Positions 52,635 through 60,520 of a DNA stretch of 64,000 nt are shown here, one piece after another. Both the position numbers and the translations under genes were made by a program. Position 1 is the first letter of the stretch. Every line of letters begins with the position of its first letter. This stretch comes from an uncultured Pirellula sp. Lineage in GTDB: Bacteria; Planctomycetota; Planctomycetia; Pirellulales; Pirellulaceae. The notes below the pieces were generated by a model. That model was not told the DNA's origin. It made no database searches and saw only the letters and a program-made list of their open reading frames with translations. The DNA is taken from the NCBI GenBank assembly GCA_903892355.1, contig CAITIE010000098.1, positions 124,001-188,000 on the forward strand, given 5' to 3'.

Positions 52635-53525
52635 TCAGCGTAGGAAGAGGAGGATCAAGGCCCCCACGATGATGCGATAGATCGCAAACGGGAGAAACCC
52701 GTGCTTGCGAACCCAATTCATAAACCACGCGATTACGGCTAATGCTACGACGAAACTGGCTCCGAAACCGATCGCAAGCGTTACCCATTGCGATCCTTCG
52801 ATAGCGACTGGTTCTTTGATGATAAACTGAAGGAGTTTAAATCCTGCAGCCGCGAACATCACGGGAATAGACAGGAAAAAGCTAAATTCCAACGCGGCGA
52901 CTCGAGATAGGCCCATGACTTGACCACCTGCGATGGTGGCCATCGATCGGCTGGTGCCTGGAAAGGCGGCGGCCAGGATTTGTGCGGAACCGATCGCGAT
53001 CGCTTGCTTCAATGACATACTCTCCATGGTCGACGTGGACGCCTTGGCAGAGAACGCTCGGTCGATGAGCACCATGGCGAAACCACCGACGATCATAGCG
53101 ATGGCAATTACGGTAGGGCTTTCGAGATTCTTGTCGCTCCACTTATTGATCAGCAAGCATGGGATCGCGGTGACGATAAAGCTGATCAGGACGAGCATGA
53201 ACGGGTGTGCCATCCAATGCTTCGAGGGCGATTTCGTAGTGTCGTTAGCAGTGTCGATGTCCGTTGGATCTTGGTTGGTCGAAGAGCCTCGTAGGGAGTT
53301 CCAAAATGAGTGCGCGAACTCCAACAAGCGTTGTCGGAAATAGACCACGACGGCGAGGATCGCACCGAGTTGGATGACGACCGTGAACATTTTCCAAAAC
53401 GGGCTCGTCAGGTCGGTACCCAAGAGCTTTTGGCAAATCACGATGTGCGCCGTCGAACTGACCGGAAGGAACTCGGTGAGCCCTTCGACGATACCGGCGA
53501 TCAAAGCGACGAGGTAATCCGACAT
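52635..53525 (-). CDS. uppP: undecaprenyl-diphosphate phosphatase UppP (BacA)
   Basis: Seen: 296 residues, about eight membrane segments; motifs EGLTEFLPVSSTAH (E17 and following) and the P-G-T-S-R-S loop (FPGTSRSMATIAGG), with a C-terminal LLQFI/AIAWFMNWV helix. Known: UppP turns undecaprenyl diphosphate to the monophosphate, recycling the lipid carrier for peptidoglycan and other envelope polymers; overexpression gives bacitracin resistance. Followed by an SGNH hydrolase. A 200-nt leader-like unit with an intrinsic terminator lies directly upstream, which may control it. Confidence 0.97.
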   Translation of the reverse strand: MSDYLVALIAGIVEGLTEFLPVSSTAHIVICQKLLGTDLTSPFWKMFTVVIQLGAILAVVVYFRQRLLEFAHSFWNSLRGSSTNQDPTDIDTANDTTKSPSKHWMAHPFMLVLISFIVTAIPCLLINKWSDKNLESPTVIAIAMIVGGFAMVLIDRAFSAKASTSTMESMSLKQAIAIGSAQILAAAFPGTSRSMATIAGGQVMGLSRVAALEFSFFLSIPVMFAAAGFKLLQFIIKEPVAIEGSQWVTLAIGFGASFVVALAVIAWFMNWVRKHGFLPFAIYRIIVGALILLFLR

Positions 53526-53576
53526 GATTTGGGTAATGGATCGAGAGTGCTTTTGTGGGGGAATCCGGGCGATTCC

Positions 53577-53614
53577 AAATAAAAACCCGGGTTGGCGGAA
53601 ACCGCCAACCCGGG
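53577..53614 (-). terminator. strong intrinsic terminator upstream of uppP
   Basis: CCCGGGTTGGCGG, loop AAA (TTT in the RNA sense), CCGCCAACCCGGG: a perfect 13-bp G+C-rich stem. On the minus strand it is followed by TTTTTATTT. It ends about 52 bp before the uppP ATG and faces the same way, so it would stop transcripts coming from the right. Confidence 0.9.
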
Positions 53615-53790
53615 CTCGTTACTCTTCATAGTAGCTTGCAACTCGTGCGCATGTCCTAGGAAATCCCAGGATACGCCGAACTACAAGTCGGGGTCGAGGC
53701 TGCATGTCATGGGCAGCCCGCCGGCATGCCTAAGACGCCCCACCCCTTTGGCTAGTAGAACACGGATTCACTAAATCACCTCCTTTCGAA
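53577..53790 (-). ncRNA. candidate leader/attenuator RNA or small RNA with extended Shine-Dalgarno site
   Basis: Minus strand, 5' to 3': GAAAGGAGGTGAT (a 13-nt perfect complement of the 3' end of 16S rRNA, ATCACCTCCTTTC), then TTA, then GTG opening a 13-codon ORF (MNPCSTSQRGGAS), then two tiny ORFs (MPAGCP; MTCSLDPDL, overlapping ATGA), GGCTGC/GCAGCC and TCCTGG/CTAGGA hairpins, and finally the 13-bp terminator. Seen: the sequence elements. Inferred: a transcript of about 200 nt ending at the terminator, either a leader that attenuates uppP or a stand-alone RNA. Promoter not located. The 60-aa plus-strand ORF here is a shadow. Confidence 0.45.
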
Positions 53791-54116
53791 ACGAGCCAGA
53801 CCGCCCTATTCGCCAGTTGCCTAGATACGGAATAATGCGGTACGGATACGCACGCTGCGATGCGTTTCGCAGCACCGATTGCATTCTAGCTCGCGCGGGA
53901 AAGCGAAATCAATCACGGGTTGGAGAGAACCCGCGGAATTACCGTTCAAATACCCGAGAAACTCGGGAAATAGCGAGTGATCCGTGCCCCAGAAACTTCC
54001 TTTGAAAATCAAGTCTGGCTGGACATATCCCCGCTGGGAAGGGGATGAGAGGTGCTGAGGCGCTGTCGTCACGGGGCGTAAATTGCGGGATTTATCGGTC
54101 GCTGCAGCGGGAGCGA
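53791..54116. other. spacer upstream of the leader RNA
   Basis: About 325 bp; nothing with coding character. On the minus strand it should hold the promoter of the leader or uppP; the TPR-redoxin gene also ends here. Confidence 0.4.
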
Positions 54117-56663
54117 TTACTCCGGTAAAGCCAGCAATCGGGTTGCTTCTTCGTGCAAGAAACCGACGTCCATGAAGGGCTCGTAGCCGATGTCTTGCCA
54201 GCGGATACGTCCTTTCCCATCGACCAGGATTGTTCCGTGAAGCGGTTGGCCTTCGAAATCATCGAAGCAACGAAAGGACTTGAACACGTCGAGATCTGGG
54301 TTTGGAGCCAGCGTCAAATTCATTTGTCCGTCGTAGCGTTTGAGGGCTTCGGCAAGAGAGTTTGCGTTTTCCGTGCTTATGCCGACGATTTCGATTCCTG
54401 CCTGTCGGAACTTATCGGTGGCAGGAGAAAAGTCACGGAGTTGTTCGGCGCAATGGAGGCATCCGAATCCGAGGTAAAGGATCAGGATGTATGGTTTTCC
54501 TTCGAGCGACTGCGACGAGCGATCTCCGCCCGGCTGTGTGCTTGGTTGTGCAGTGACATGCCAGCGTGGAGCATTGGCAGGGGACCATCGCATGGGTCCT
54601 AATGTGTCCAGCGGTGGACGATCTCCGAGATCATTTGGCGGAGAGGGGCGAGTTCGCCACGTTTTATCCGGGACCAAGGGAGAAGCTATCGGTTGAACAC
54701 GCTCTATGAGGGTTTCATCGGGATCGCTAGCCCATGCTAAATCGAAGCAGCGTTCGGCGGCTTTTTTCCGAAGTTCCTCCCATTGGTTGAGAGACTTGGA
54801 ATCGGGTTGGCGTGTGATGGCTTCGTTGGTGATCCATGCGAGTATCGCCGCGGGCAGAATTTGCCCAGAAGTCCCATCGAACGACTGTTGGGATTGTTGG
54901 ATGGCCGTGTTGTAATCTCCTGCTTTGCAGCACCATTCCATCCGAAGGTGGGAATCTACCCAACTGCGAGTATGATTTGAGAGTCGAAGGGCTGTCCGGA
55001 AATCCCCGCGAGCGGCAGCGAGGTGTGCATCGAGAGCCGAGAGCGCAACCCCGAGTCGATGATGCCGATACTTGAGCTCGTGGATTTTGCGTTCGCGTTC
55101 TTGGACTTCGTGGCTTTCCGATTTCCATTTTTCTTGATCGAAATCCCGAGGGATGGAATCCACGAGGGACGATTCACTTTCCGACCCGTAGAGCGAATCG
55201 GGCACAGGGGCTGGATCATTCAAGGTTGGAGGCAGAATCTTTGCGGTGGATGTGTCTGGCGGTGAAATCGCCGTCCATTCACTGCGCAATCGTCTGCGGG
55301 TTTCGACAAGTGTCGTCCTCAGCGCATTGGCTTCATCCATTTTTCCAAGTTCCGCGAGCGCGATCCCTTGGAGTCCCCGCGATTCTTCATGTTCCAGCGT
55401 GTTTTCGGCCCCGTCGAGGTATCGGGATTTTGCGAGGTCGAGCATTTTTTCCCAACGGCGATACGAGCGAATGGATTGCAATAATCGTTGCCTGCCGAGA
55501 TTTGCACTGCCGTTACCATCAGGTGCGTTGTATTTGGGATGGCGAGGAAGTTCGATCATGTTTTTCGAGAGTTCGATAGCTCGCGACACGGCTCCGAGAT
55601 TCAACCAATTTCGGATAAGCCACTCATTATTGTGGGCATAGTTGTGGATTTGATCAGGCATGACCCGATCTCGCATCATGTGTGCATGATCAACGCGCGC
55701 GGATGCTTCTTGTTGCCATGCAGCATCAACGTAGCGGTTCAACCGAGAGTACGTATGGCCCGGCATATGCCACATATGCGCGATGCCTGGGGCGCTAGGA
55801 CCACACTCTGCAGCGGCGGAGATGGCTAGATCCTCTTTGCGGTAGTCCCAAAGATGGATTCGGAAGTGTTGAGCGGGATGGTGAGGGTTCGCGCGAAAGA
55901 TTTCGGATAGAAGCGCATCGATGGCAAGGTGGCTTTGGATCTCGATTCCTTGGCTTTGATTTTGCCAGTATTGCAATACCAGCATCGCTTTGACTTCGAC
56001 ATCGTTGGGATAATCCACAGCGATGTCTTCGAGCTCCTTTGCGTAATCCTTCAATCGCTGTTTCCGTCGGTCTCGAATTTCATCGGTGATGGGTGGAGAC
56101 TTCGACTTCTTTTTGTGTTTTTTCGATGTTGCATCTGCACTAGTCGCAGCTTGGTCAGCAGTGCTAGCTGCTTGTTCACTAGCGGCATCTTTTGGTGGAG
56201 TTGGCCAATCCTTGACACGTTTGCTCCATGCTTCGATCAAACGGCGTTCGATTTTATTGGTGGATTCGATCCTTCGCATCGCTTGCTCGATGAAGCCGGC
56301 TGAACGTTCGGGATTTTCGACATTCGCCCGCGCGATGCCCCAATAATGAATGGCGCAGTCCGGGTCGATTGCGGCGGCTTGCCTGAACGATCGTTCGGCC
56401 TCGAAGTACCAGAATCCATGCAATTGTGAGAGGCCTTGGTCCAGGAATCGTTGGGCCATAGGGCTCGGTGTTGAGGATTGCCAGTGGACATTGCCCATGC
56501 CTTGCATCAAGTAAGCGGCTTGGCGTGGGCCTTCATTGAAGGCTTCTGCATGGAAGGAGTGACCGGGTTGGGCACTGGCAGAATCTGGCGTTTGCGGCAA
56601 TGCAGTTGCCGCATGGCAAAGCACGAGCGCGATGGAGCTTAACGAACGTTTCAAAATGTGCAT
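54117..56663 (-). CDS. secreted TPR-repeat protein with C-terminal thioredoxin-like domain
   Basis: Seen: start MHILKRSL (56663), signal peptide ending in ALPQ; the track ORF runs 47 residues further only because an upstream 18-bp repeat encodes RPATLS in frame. TPR-like helices fill most of the protein (FWYFEAERSFRQAAAIDPDCAIHYWGIARANV; RHHRLGVALSALDAHLAAARGDFRTALRL), then an AhpC/TSA-like domain with GFGCLHCAEQL (CxxC), GIEIVGISTENANSLAEAL and TILVDGKGRIRWQDIG. An acidic/basic insert near 180-220 is probably flexible. Known: redoxins with CxxC reduce disulphides or peroxide. Inferred: a periplasmic scaffold with a redox tail. Probably transcribed from its own promoter after the MacB-ATPase gene. 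Confidence 0.85.
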   Translation of the reverse strand: MHILKRSLSSIALVLCHAATALPQTPDSASAQPGHSFHAEAFNEGPRQAAYLMQGMGNVHWQSSTPSPMAQRFLDQGLSQLHGFWYFEAERSFRQAAAIDPDCAIHYWGIARANVENPERSAGFIEQAMRRIESTNKIERRLIEAWSKRVKDWPTPPKDAASEQAASTADQAATSADATSKKHKKKSKSPPITDEIRDRRKQRLKDYAKELEDIAVDYPNDVEVKAMLVLQYWQNQSQGIEIQSHLAIDALLSEIFRANPHHPAQHFRIHLWDYRKEDLAISAAAECGPSAPGIAHMWHMPGHTYSRLNRYVDAAWQQEASARVDHAHMMRDRVMPDQIHNYAHNNEWLIRNWLNLGAVSRAIELSKNMIELPRHPKYNAPDGNGSANLGRQRLLQSIRSYRRWEKMLDLAKSRYLDGAENTLEHEESRGLQGIALAELGKMDEANALRTTLVETRRRLRSEWTAISPPDTSTAKILPPTLNDPAPVPDSLYGSESESSLVDSIPRDFDQEKWKSESHEVQERERKIHELKYRHHRLGVALSALDAHLAAARGDFRTALRLSNHTRSWVDSHLRMEWCCKAGDYNTAIQQSQQSFDGTSGQILPAAILAWITNEAITRQPDSKSLNQWEELRKKAAERCFDLAWASDPDETLIERVQPIASPLVPDKTWRTRPSPPNDLGDRPPLDTLGPMRWSPANAPRWHVTAQPSTQPGGDRSSQSLEGKPYILILYLGFGCLHCAEQLRDFSPATDKFRQAGIEIVGISTENANSLAEALKRYDGQMNLTLAPNPDLDVFKSFRCFDDFEGQPLHGTILVDGKGRIRWQDIGYEPFMDVGFLHEEATRLLALPE

Positions 56664-56720
56664 CGTAGTTTTGCAATAGGTGGGCTGCAGAGCATGGCAT
56701 CGAGTTTGAGTCGATGGGGC

Positions 56721-56792
56721 GGGGCGGGACAGTGTGGCGGGGCGGGACAGTGTGGCGGGGCGGGACAGTGTGGCGGGGCGGGACAGTGTGGC
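56721..56792. repeat. 18-bp direct tandem repeat, 4 perfect copies
   Basis: GGGGCGGGACAGTGTGGC occurs four times without a mismatch and without spacers, between the MacB-type ATPase and the TPR-redoxin gene (the repeat starts 8 bp before the ATPase stop region is reached from the right). The repeat creates an artificial N-terminal extension of the TPR ORF. It is GC-rich and strand-asymmetric, not palindromic. Confidence 0.95.
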
Positions 56793-56800
56793 GGCGCGGG

Positions 56801-57553
56801 TCACAGTTCGGATGATGCTCGCAGCGCGGTCGCGGCAGCTTCGTGATCTGTGGTATCGGCAATGATTTTTCCATCGCGAAGGACGATATTCCGGCGAGCA
56901 TTGCGGGCGACACCGAGGTCGTGGGTGACCAGAATGACAGTCAAATTCTTTTTCTCATTAAGTTGTCGGAACAATTCGATCACTTCACGGCTTGTGCGTG
57001 AGTCTAGATTTCCGGTAGGTTCGTCACCCATCAAGATGGATGGATCGGTGGCCAATGCTCGCGCGATCGCCACACGTTGTTGCTGACCGCCCGAAAGCTG
57101 TCCGGGATGGTGATCGAGGCGTTCACCGAGACCGACGAGCGAAAGGAGTTCTTTGGCCCGATCGTGTCTCGCGCGATTGCTCATCGTTTTCCCGTAGAGC
57201 ATTGGGAGTTCTACATTCTCTAGGGCCGAGGTCCGCGCTAGTAGATTGAAGTTTTGGAAGACGAATCCGATTTGAGCATTGCGGATACGCGCTCGTTGGT
57301 CGGCAGACATGTCGACGACTTCGATGCCGTCGAGTAGATAGCTACCGTGGGTTGGTCGGTCTAGGCAGCCGAGGGTGTTCATCAGTGTTGATTTTCCCGA
57401 CCCGCTGGGGCCGATCAACGCTGCATACTCGCCTCGGTTCATGACGAGATCCACTCCATCGAGAGCGCGAACCTCGACTTCATCAAGCTTGTAGACTTTC
57501 GCGATTTCGCGAAGTTCAATCAATGGTTTGGTGGTTGGAGCGGCTGGGTCCAT
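56801..57553 (-). CDS. ABC transporter ATP-binding protein, MacB/LolD type
   Basis: Seen: 250 residues, Walker A GPSGSGKST, Q-loop QNFNLL, signature LSGGQQQRVAIARAL, Walker B ILMGDEPTGNLD and H-loop VTHD; the LDxxT dimer and EPTGNLD-S motif are of the MacB/LolD type. It carries no permease domain, and no FtsX-like permease is next to it. Known: such ATPases pair with FtsX/MacB-type permeases for lipoprotein release or efflux. It lies 15 bp downstream of the PII gene on the same strand, so a PII-ABC operon is likely; the partner permease must be elsewhere. Confidence 0.95.
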   Translation of the reverse strand: MDPAAPTTKPLIELREIAKVYKLDEVEVRALDGVDLVMNRGEYAALIGPSGSGKSTLMNTLGCLDRPTHGSYLLDGIEVVDMSADQRARIRNAQIGFVFQNFNLLARTSALENVELPMLYGKTMSNRARHDRAKELLSLVGLGERLDHHPGQLSGGQQQRVAIARALATDPSILMGDEPTGNLDSRTSREVIELFRQLNEKKNLTVILVTHDLGVARNARRNIVLRDGKIIADTTDHEAAATALRASSEL

Positions 57554-57568
57554 GGGGAGTATCGGAGT

Positions 57569-57916
57569 TTAGATCGCTTCTGAACCGCGTTCGCCGGTTC
57601 GAATTCGGATGCAGTCCTCCATGGGGAGAACGAAAATTTTCCCATCGCCGATCTGCCCAGCGCCTTCCGACTTAGCACCCTTGAGGATGGCCTGGATGGT
57701 CGGTTCCACGAACTCATCGTTCACCGCGATTTGCAGTTGGAGCTTTCGGAGTAGGTTGATGGACCCGTCGTGACCGCGCAACGCGTGTTTTTGCCCTTTT
57801 TGTCGGCCGAAACCCAAGCAATCGAGGACCGTCAAGCGAAACACTTCGACTTCCGTTAGTGCTTCTTTGACGTGTTCGAGACGATTGGGTTGGACGATGG
57901 CGATGATAAGTTTCAC
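57569..57916 (-). CDS. PII-family nitrogen signal protein, no T-loop tyrosine
   Basis: Seen: GTG start at 57916 with AAGGA upstream; 115 residues MKLIIAIVQPNRLEHVKEALTEVEVFRLTVLDCLGFGRQKGQ and IGDGKIFVLPMEDCIRIRTGERGSEAI, the PII ends. Odd: the T-loop reads KHALRGHDGSINLL, with Gly at position 51 where GlnB/GlnK has the uridylylated Tyr, so GlnD control is lost. Known: PII senses ATP/ADP and 2-oxoglutarate and controls enzymes or AmtB. No amtB or glnA is nearby. It is upstream of and probably cotranscribed with a MacB-type ATPase. The 159-aa track ORF begins in the leader. Confidence 0.85.
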   Translation of the reverse strand: MKLIIAIVQPNRLEHVKEALTEVEVFRLTVLDCLGFGRQKGQKHALRGHDGSINLLRKLQLQIAVNDEFVEPTIQAILKGAKSEGAGQIGDGKIFVLPMEDCIRIRTGERGSEAI

Positions 57917-58239
57917 AGAACAAATCCTTGAGGGCAAAAACGAGGGATCCAATCCGCAGAAGAAATTGTGAACTGAACTGATCGGGTTGGCAAATGGAAC
58001 CTTTGTTGAACCGGTCCAAGTTTGCGAAAATGGAGCAGTTTTGTGCACATGTGCAAGGAAATCAGGACCGGGAGATGCCCCTAGTTCCCGTCTTGCCGTA
58101 TTTCCGAACTCGTAGGACTAGGGGGGGCTCGCTGATTCGACGCCCTGAAAAAGAAAAGTCACGGCCCGGAGGCCGTGACTTTACTGTTCATTGGAAAGAG
58201 ATCTATTTGGACCAACAACTGTTGACCAATCATTAGTGC
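57917..58239. other. spacer between PII gene and the following secreted-protein gene
   Basis: About 320 bp. It contains the terminator listed next. No gene seen. It must also hold the promoter of the PII-ABC unit. Confidence 0.45.
58147..58182 (-). terminator. rho-independent terminator after the 58240 gene
   Basis: AAAGTCACGGCC, loop CGGA, GGCCGTGACTTT: a perfect 12-bp stem. In minus-strand sense it is followed by TTTTCTTTTTC. It lies about 60 bp beyond the stop of the secreted-protein gene. Confidence 0.85.
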
Positions 58240-59946
58240 CTAGAAGTCCCCGCCTTGGCCGGCCATTCCAGCCTTGACACCACCTGCGATTGCTTTGAGC
58301 ACACCTTCTTGGATGGTGAATCGAGCGACGGAACCACGATCGACAACTTTCGAATCGATCATGATCATGTCATCGCCGCTGCTGAGTGCAGAGAGCATGC
58401 CGTCGACAATTGGGTTCGATTCAAAGGTTTGAACGAAGTTCAAAAGCTGGGACATATCCATTCGCATCCGAGATGGGGATGCAGCGGCATTCGGGCTGGC
58501 TGCGACACCATCGATCGCTGCCTTGAGGGACACTTCCGCGGTCTTTCCGACCGAGAGAAGGATTCCCTTCGGCGAGGTCCCGATAGAAACGTTGATCGAA
58601 TCGCCCCAAATCTTACGTTGTTCATCGGGGGCGTTCTCAGGGAGCGGTGCAGAAATACGGTGGAGATTGAATCCTTGATGCTTTCCGCTCATGAGTTCAA
58701 TCGAGAGAGGTGCATTTGCATTTGAAGCTTCGGTTGCCAAATCCTTTGCCAATTGCTCAACCTTGGTCCCGTCTGCAACGCTCAAGGCGACGAGGACATT
58801 CAAGGATGGATTGGTCGAGACATTGGCTGCGACTTCAACGGAGCCTTCTTTACCGCTTTCGAGAAAAATTTTGACCAGACGATCGAGATATTCTTTGGCT
58901 TTGGCCGCTGCAGCGGTGTTACCGTTGCTGTTGTCATCGATCTGCTTGTACGCGGCCTTCAGTCCGGTATCGAGCGAGGATTCGATTTGAGCCATATCTT
59001 CTGGAGCCACCAGCATGAGAGCTTTGTAGTTCATCATGCTTTCATCCGACAAGAAACCTGACAGTTTGGACTTCGCCGATTCCATCGACTTCATCTGCTT
59101 GGCGAATCGCGAACCGTCGACAAAGCGGCTTCCAAAGTCGATGATCATATTCTTGTCTTTTGGACGGATCCCGAGACCAAACACGAATTTTTCGGTCCCT
59201 GTAAAGATCTCTTCCATGTTCTTCATCATTTGCTCACCGGATGCTCGGCTCGCTTCGAGTTCCTCATCATCCAAATCACCCGACTGAGCTTCGATCGCTT
59301 GTTCAAAGCCGCTTCGCATTTGGCTGGTGAGCAGATCGATCAAATCATCTGGGATGTTTTGGACGTTGACTTCCACGAGTAAGTCATGCTGTGAGGCCAT
59401 TTTGTCCAAGCGTTCGGCGCTCGAACCGGAAACTCCTTCAAGCGATTCTTCCGAACTCGAAACGAACAGCCAGTCACCTTGGTGCTGAGCGAAGATCGTG
59501 TTTGGGCCCAAGCTCATGCTGTAGAGGCCATCACCCAGGTCTTCTGCTTCGCCGAAGAGTTCGAGACCGCCGAGGAAGCTATCCAGATCGGAGATCGGGA
59601 GAGCTGCGACAGAAACAGGAACCCCCGCGTCGCCGAGGGTAACAAATGCCCCGATGGGACGCGCGCGATCCAATCCACTCGTGTAACCGTTGACAGCTTG
59701 GGTGACGATCCCGCTTTGGGCACCAGCACCGACCAACCGCATCAAGTACGTAACGTTGGGAAGGAGTCGGTCCAGCGGAGCGATCGAAACGGTGACGACT
59801 TCGTCTCCTTGTTCCGATGAGGATACTTGGCCAGAAACATCGAGTACGTTTGTTTCTTGGGCGCAGACTGTGGAGGGAGCGAATGCTGCGACCGACAGCG
59901 CGCTAGCAGCAGAAAGACCCGCAACCGTTAACCAACGAAATTTCAT
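58240..59946 (-). CDS. secreted protein of unknown function
   Basis: Seen: start MKFRWLTVAG (59946) with GGAGGAG upstream; signal peptide ending in TVCAQ, then about 540 residues without a domain I know. The C-terminal half (VLVALSVADGTKVEQLAKDLATEASN, LLSVGKTAEVSLKAAIDGVAAS) has an alternating beta-alpha pattern, and a mid-protein Asp/Asn/Ser-rich helix pair is present. Similar long secreted proteins of unknown function are found in Pirellulaceae. It is likely monocistronic, with its own terminator. The track ORF starts 25 residues earlier. Confidence 0.8.
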   Translation of the reverse strand: MKFRWLTVAGLSAASALSVAAFAPSTVCAQETNVLDVSGQVSSSEQGDEVVTVSIAPLDRLLPNVTYLMRLVGAGAQSGIVTQAVNGYTSGLDRARPIGAFVTLGDAGVPVSVAALPISDLDSFLGGLELFGEAEDLGDGLYSMSLGPNTIFAQHQGDWLFVSSSEESLEGVSGSSAERLDKMASQHDLLVEVNVQNIPDDLIDLLTSQMRSGFEQAIEAQSGDLDDEELEASRASGEQMMKNMEEIFTGTEKFVFGLGIRPKDKNMIIDFGSRFVDGSRFAKQMKSMESAKSKLSGFLSDESMMNYKALMLVAPEDMAQIESSLDTGLKAAYKQIDDNSNGNTAAAAKAKEYLDRLVKIFLESGKEGSVEVAANVSTNPSLNVLVALSVADGTKVEQLAKDLATEASNANAPLSIELMSGKHQGFNLHRISAPLPENAPDEQRKIWGDSINVSIGTSPKGILLSVGKTAEVSLKAAIDGVAASPNAAASPSRMRMDMSQLLNFVQTFESNPIVDGMLSALSSGDDMIMIDSKVVDRGSVARFTIQEGVLKAIAGGVKAGMAGQGGDF

Positions 59947-60520
59947 AACCGTGAGCTCCTCCGAAGAGTAGAAAGATCCAAAACCGTATGTCGCGAAACC
60001 AAATTCGTTTCCATCCGCCACTCCTTGGCAATCATTTCCTAAAGTGGGAAGGAATTCTCGAGAAAAATATACCTTCGTTCAAGAAATCAGAATAGCGGAG
60101 AGGACCCGCCCCGAGGGGGCCCGGGCTAAGCATTTAGGGATTTGAAGTCGTTTTTTTGCGTTTTCCTAATAATTTGAATGGTCGTAATCAACGCCCGAGA
60201 CAGAAGCCCTTCTCAAAAAGCGGGGCCCCTCGTGGCCGCATATCCACCCTTCGTGGCCGCACCTCCAAGGTAGACCGACGGCGTGCTGTGATCGGGGGTA
60301 ATGACACACTATGAAGTAAAGACAATCCCACAATACTCACTACAATAAGGCGTCGTATCGCCGCTTGAATGAATGCGTGTTGGTTCAATCTCGCTTCAGT
60401 CGGATGATGGCGATCATTGAATAGCTGGTGCTGGTTCCGGAACCTGTTCGCCCAGCTAACCTGTTCGCCCAGCTAACCTGTTCGCCCAGCTAACCTGTTC
60501 GCCCAGCTACTAGGAACACT
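59947..60520. other. long spacer between secreted protein and multihaem cytochrome genes
   Basis: About 570 bp, no gene. It holds a two-copy repeat (about 60231-60270: CCCTCGTGGCCGCATATCCA / CCCTTCGTGGCCGCACCTCCA) and the 17-bp array below. Promoters of both flanking genes are expected here. Confidence 0.5.
60441..60508. repeat. 17-bp direct tandem repeat, 4 perfect copies, beside the cytochrome start
   Basis: AACCTGTTCGCCCAGCT occurs four times head to tail, ending 12 bp before the cytochrome ATG. Perfect identity suggests recent expansion. It lies in the likely 5' UTR or promoter of the cytochrome gene. Confidence 0.95.

Noticed and set aside
53760-53790. Remnant of 16S rRNA 3' end
   Set aside because: Only ATCACCTCCTTTC matches; the upstream bases differ from 16S, so a minus-strand Shine-Dalgarno site is the better reading.
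56721-56792. CRISPR array
   Set aside because: Copies touch each other with no spacers and no cas genes are present; the same applies to the other arrays.
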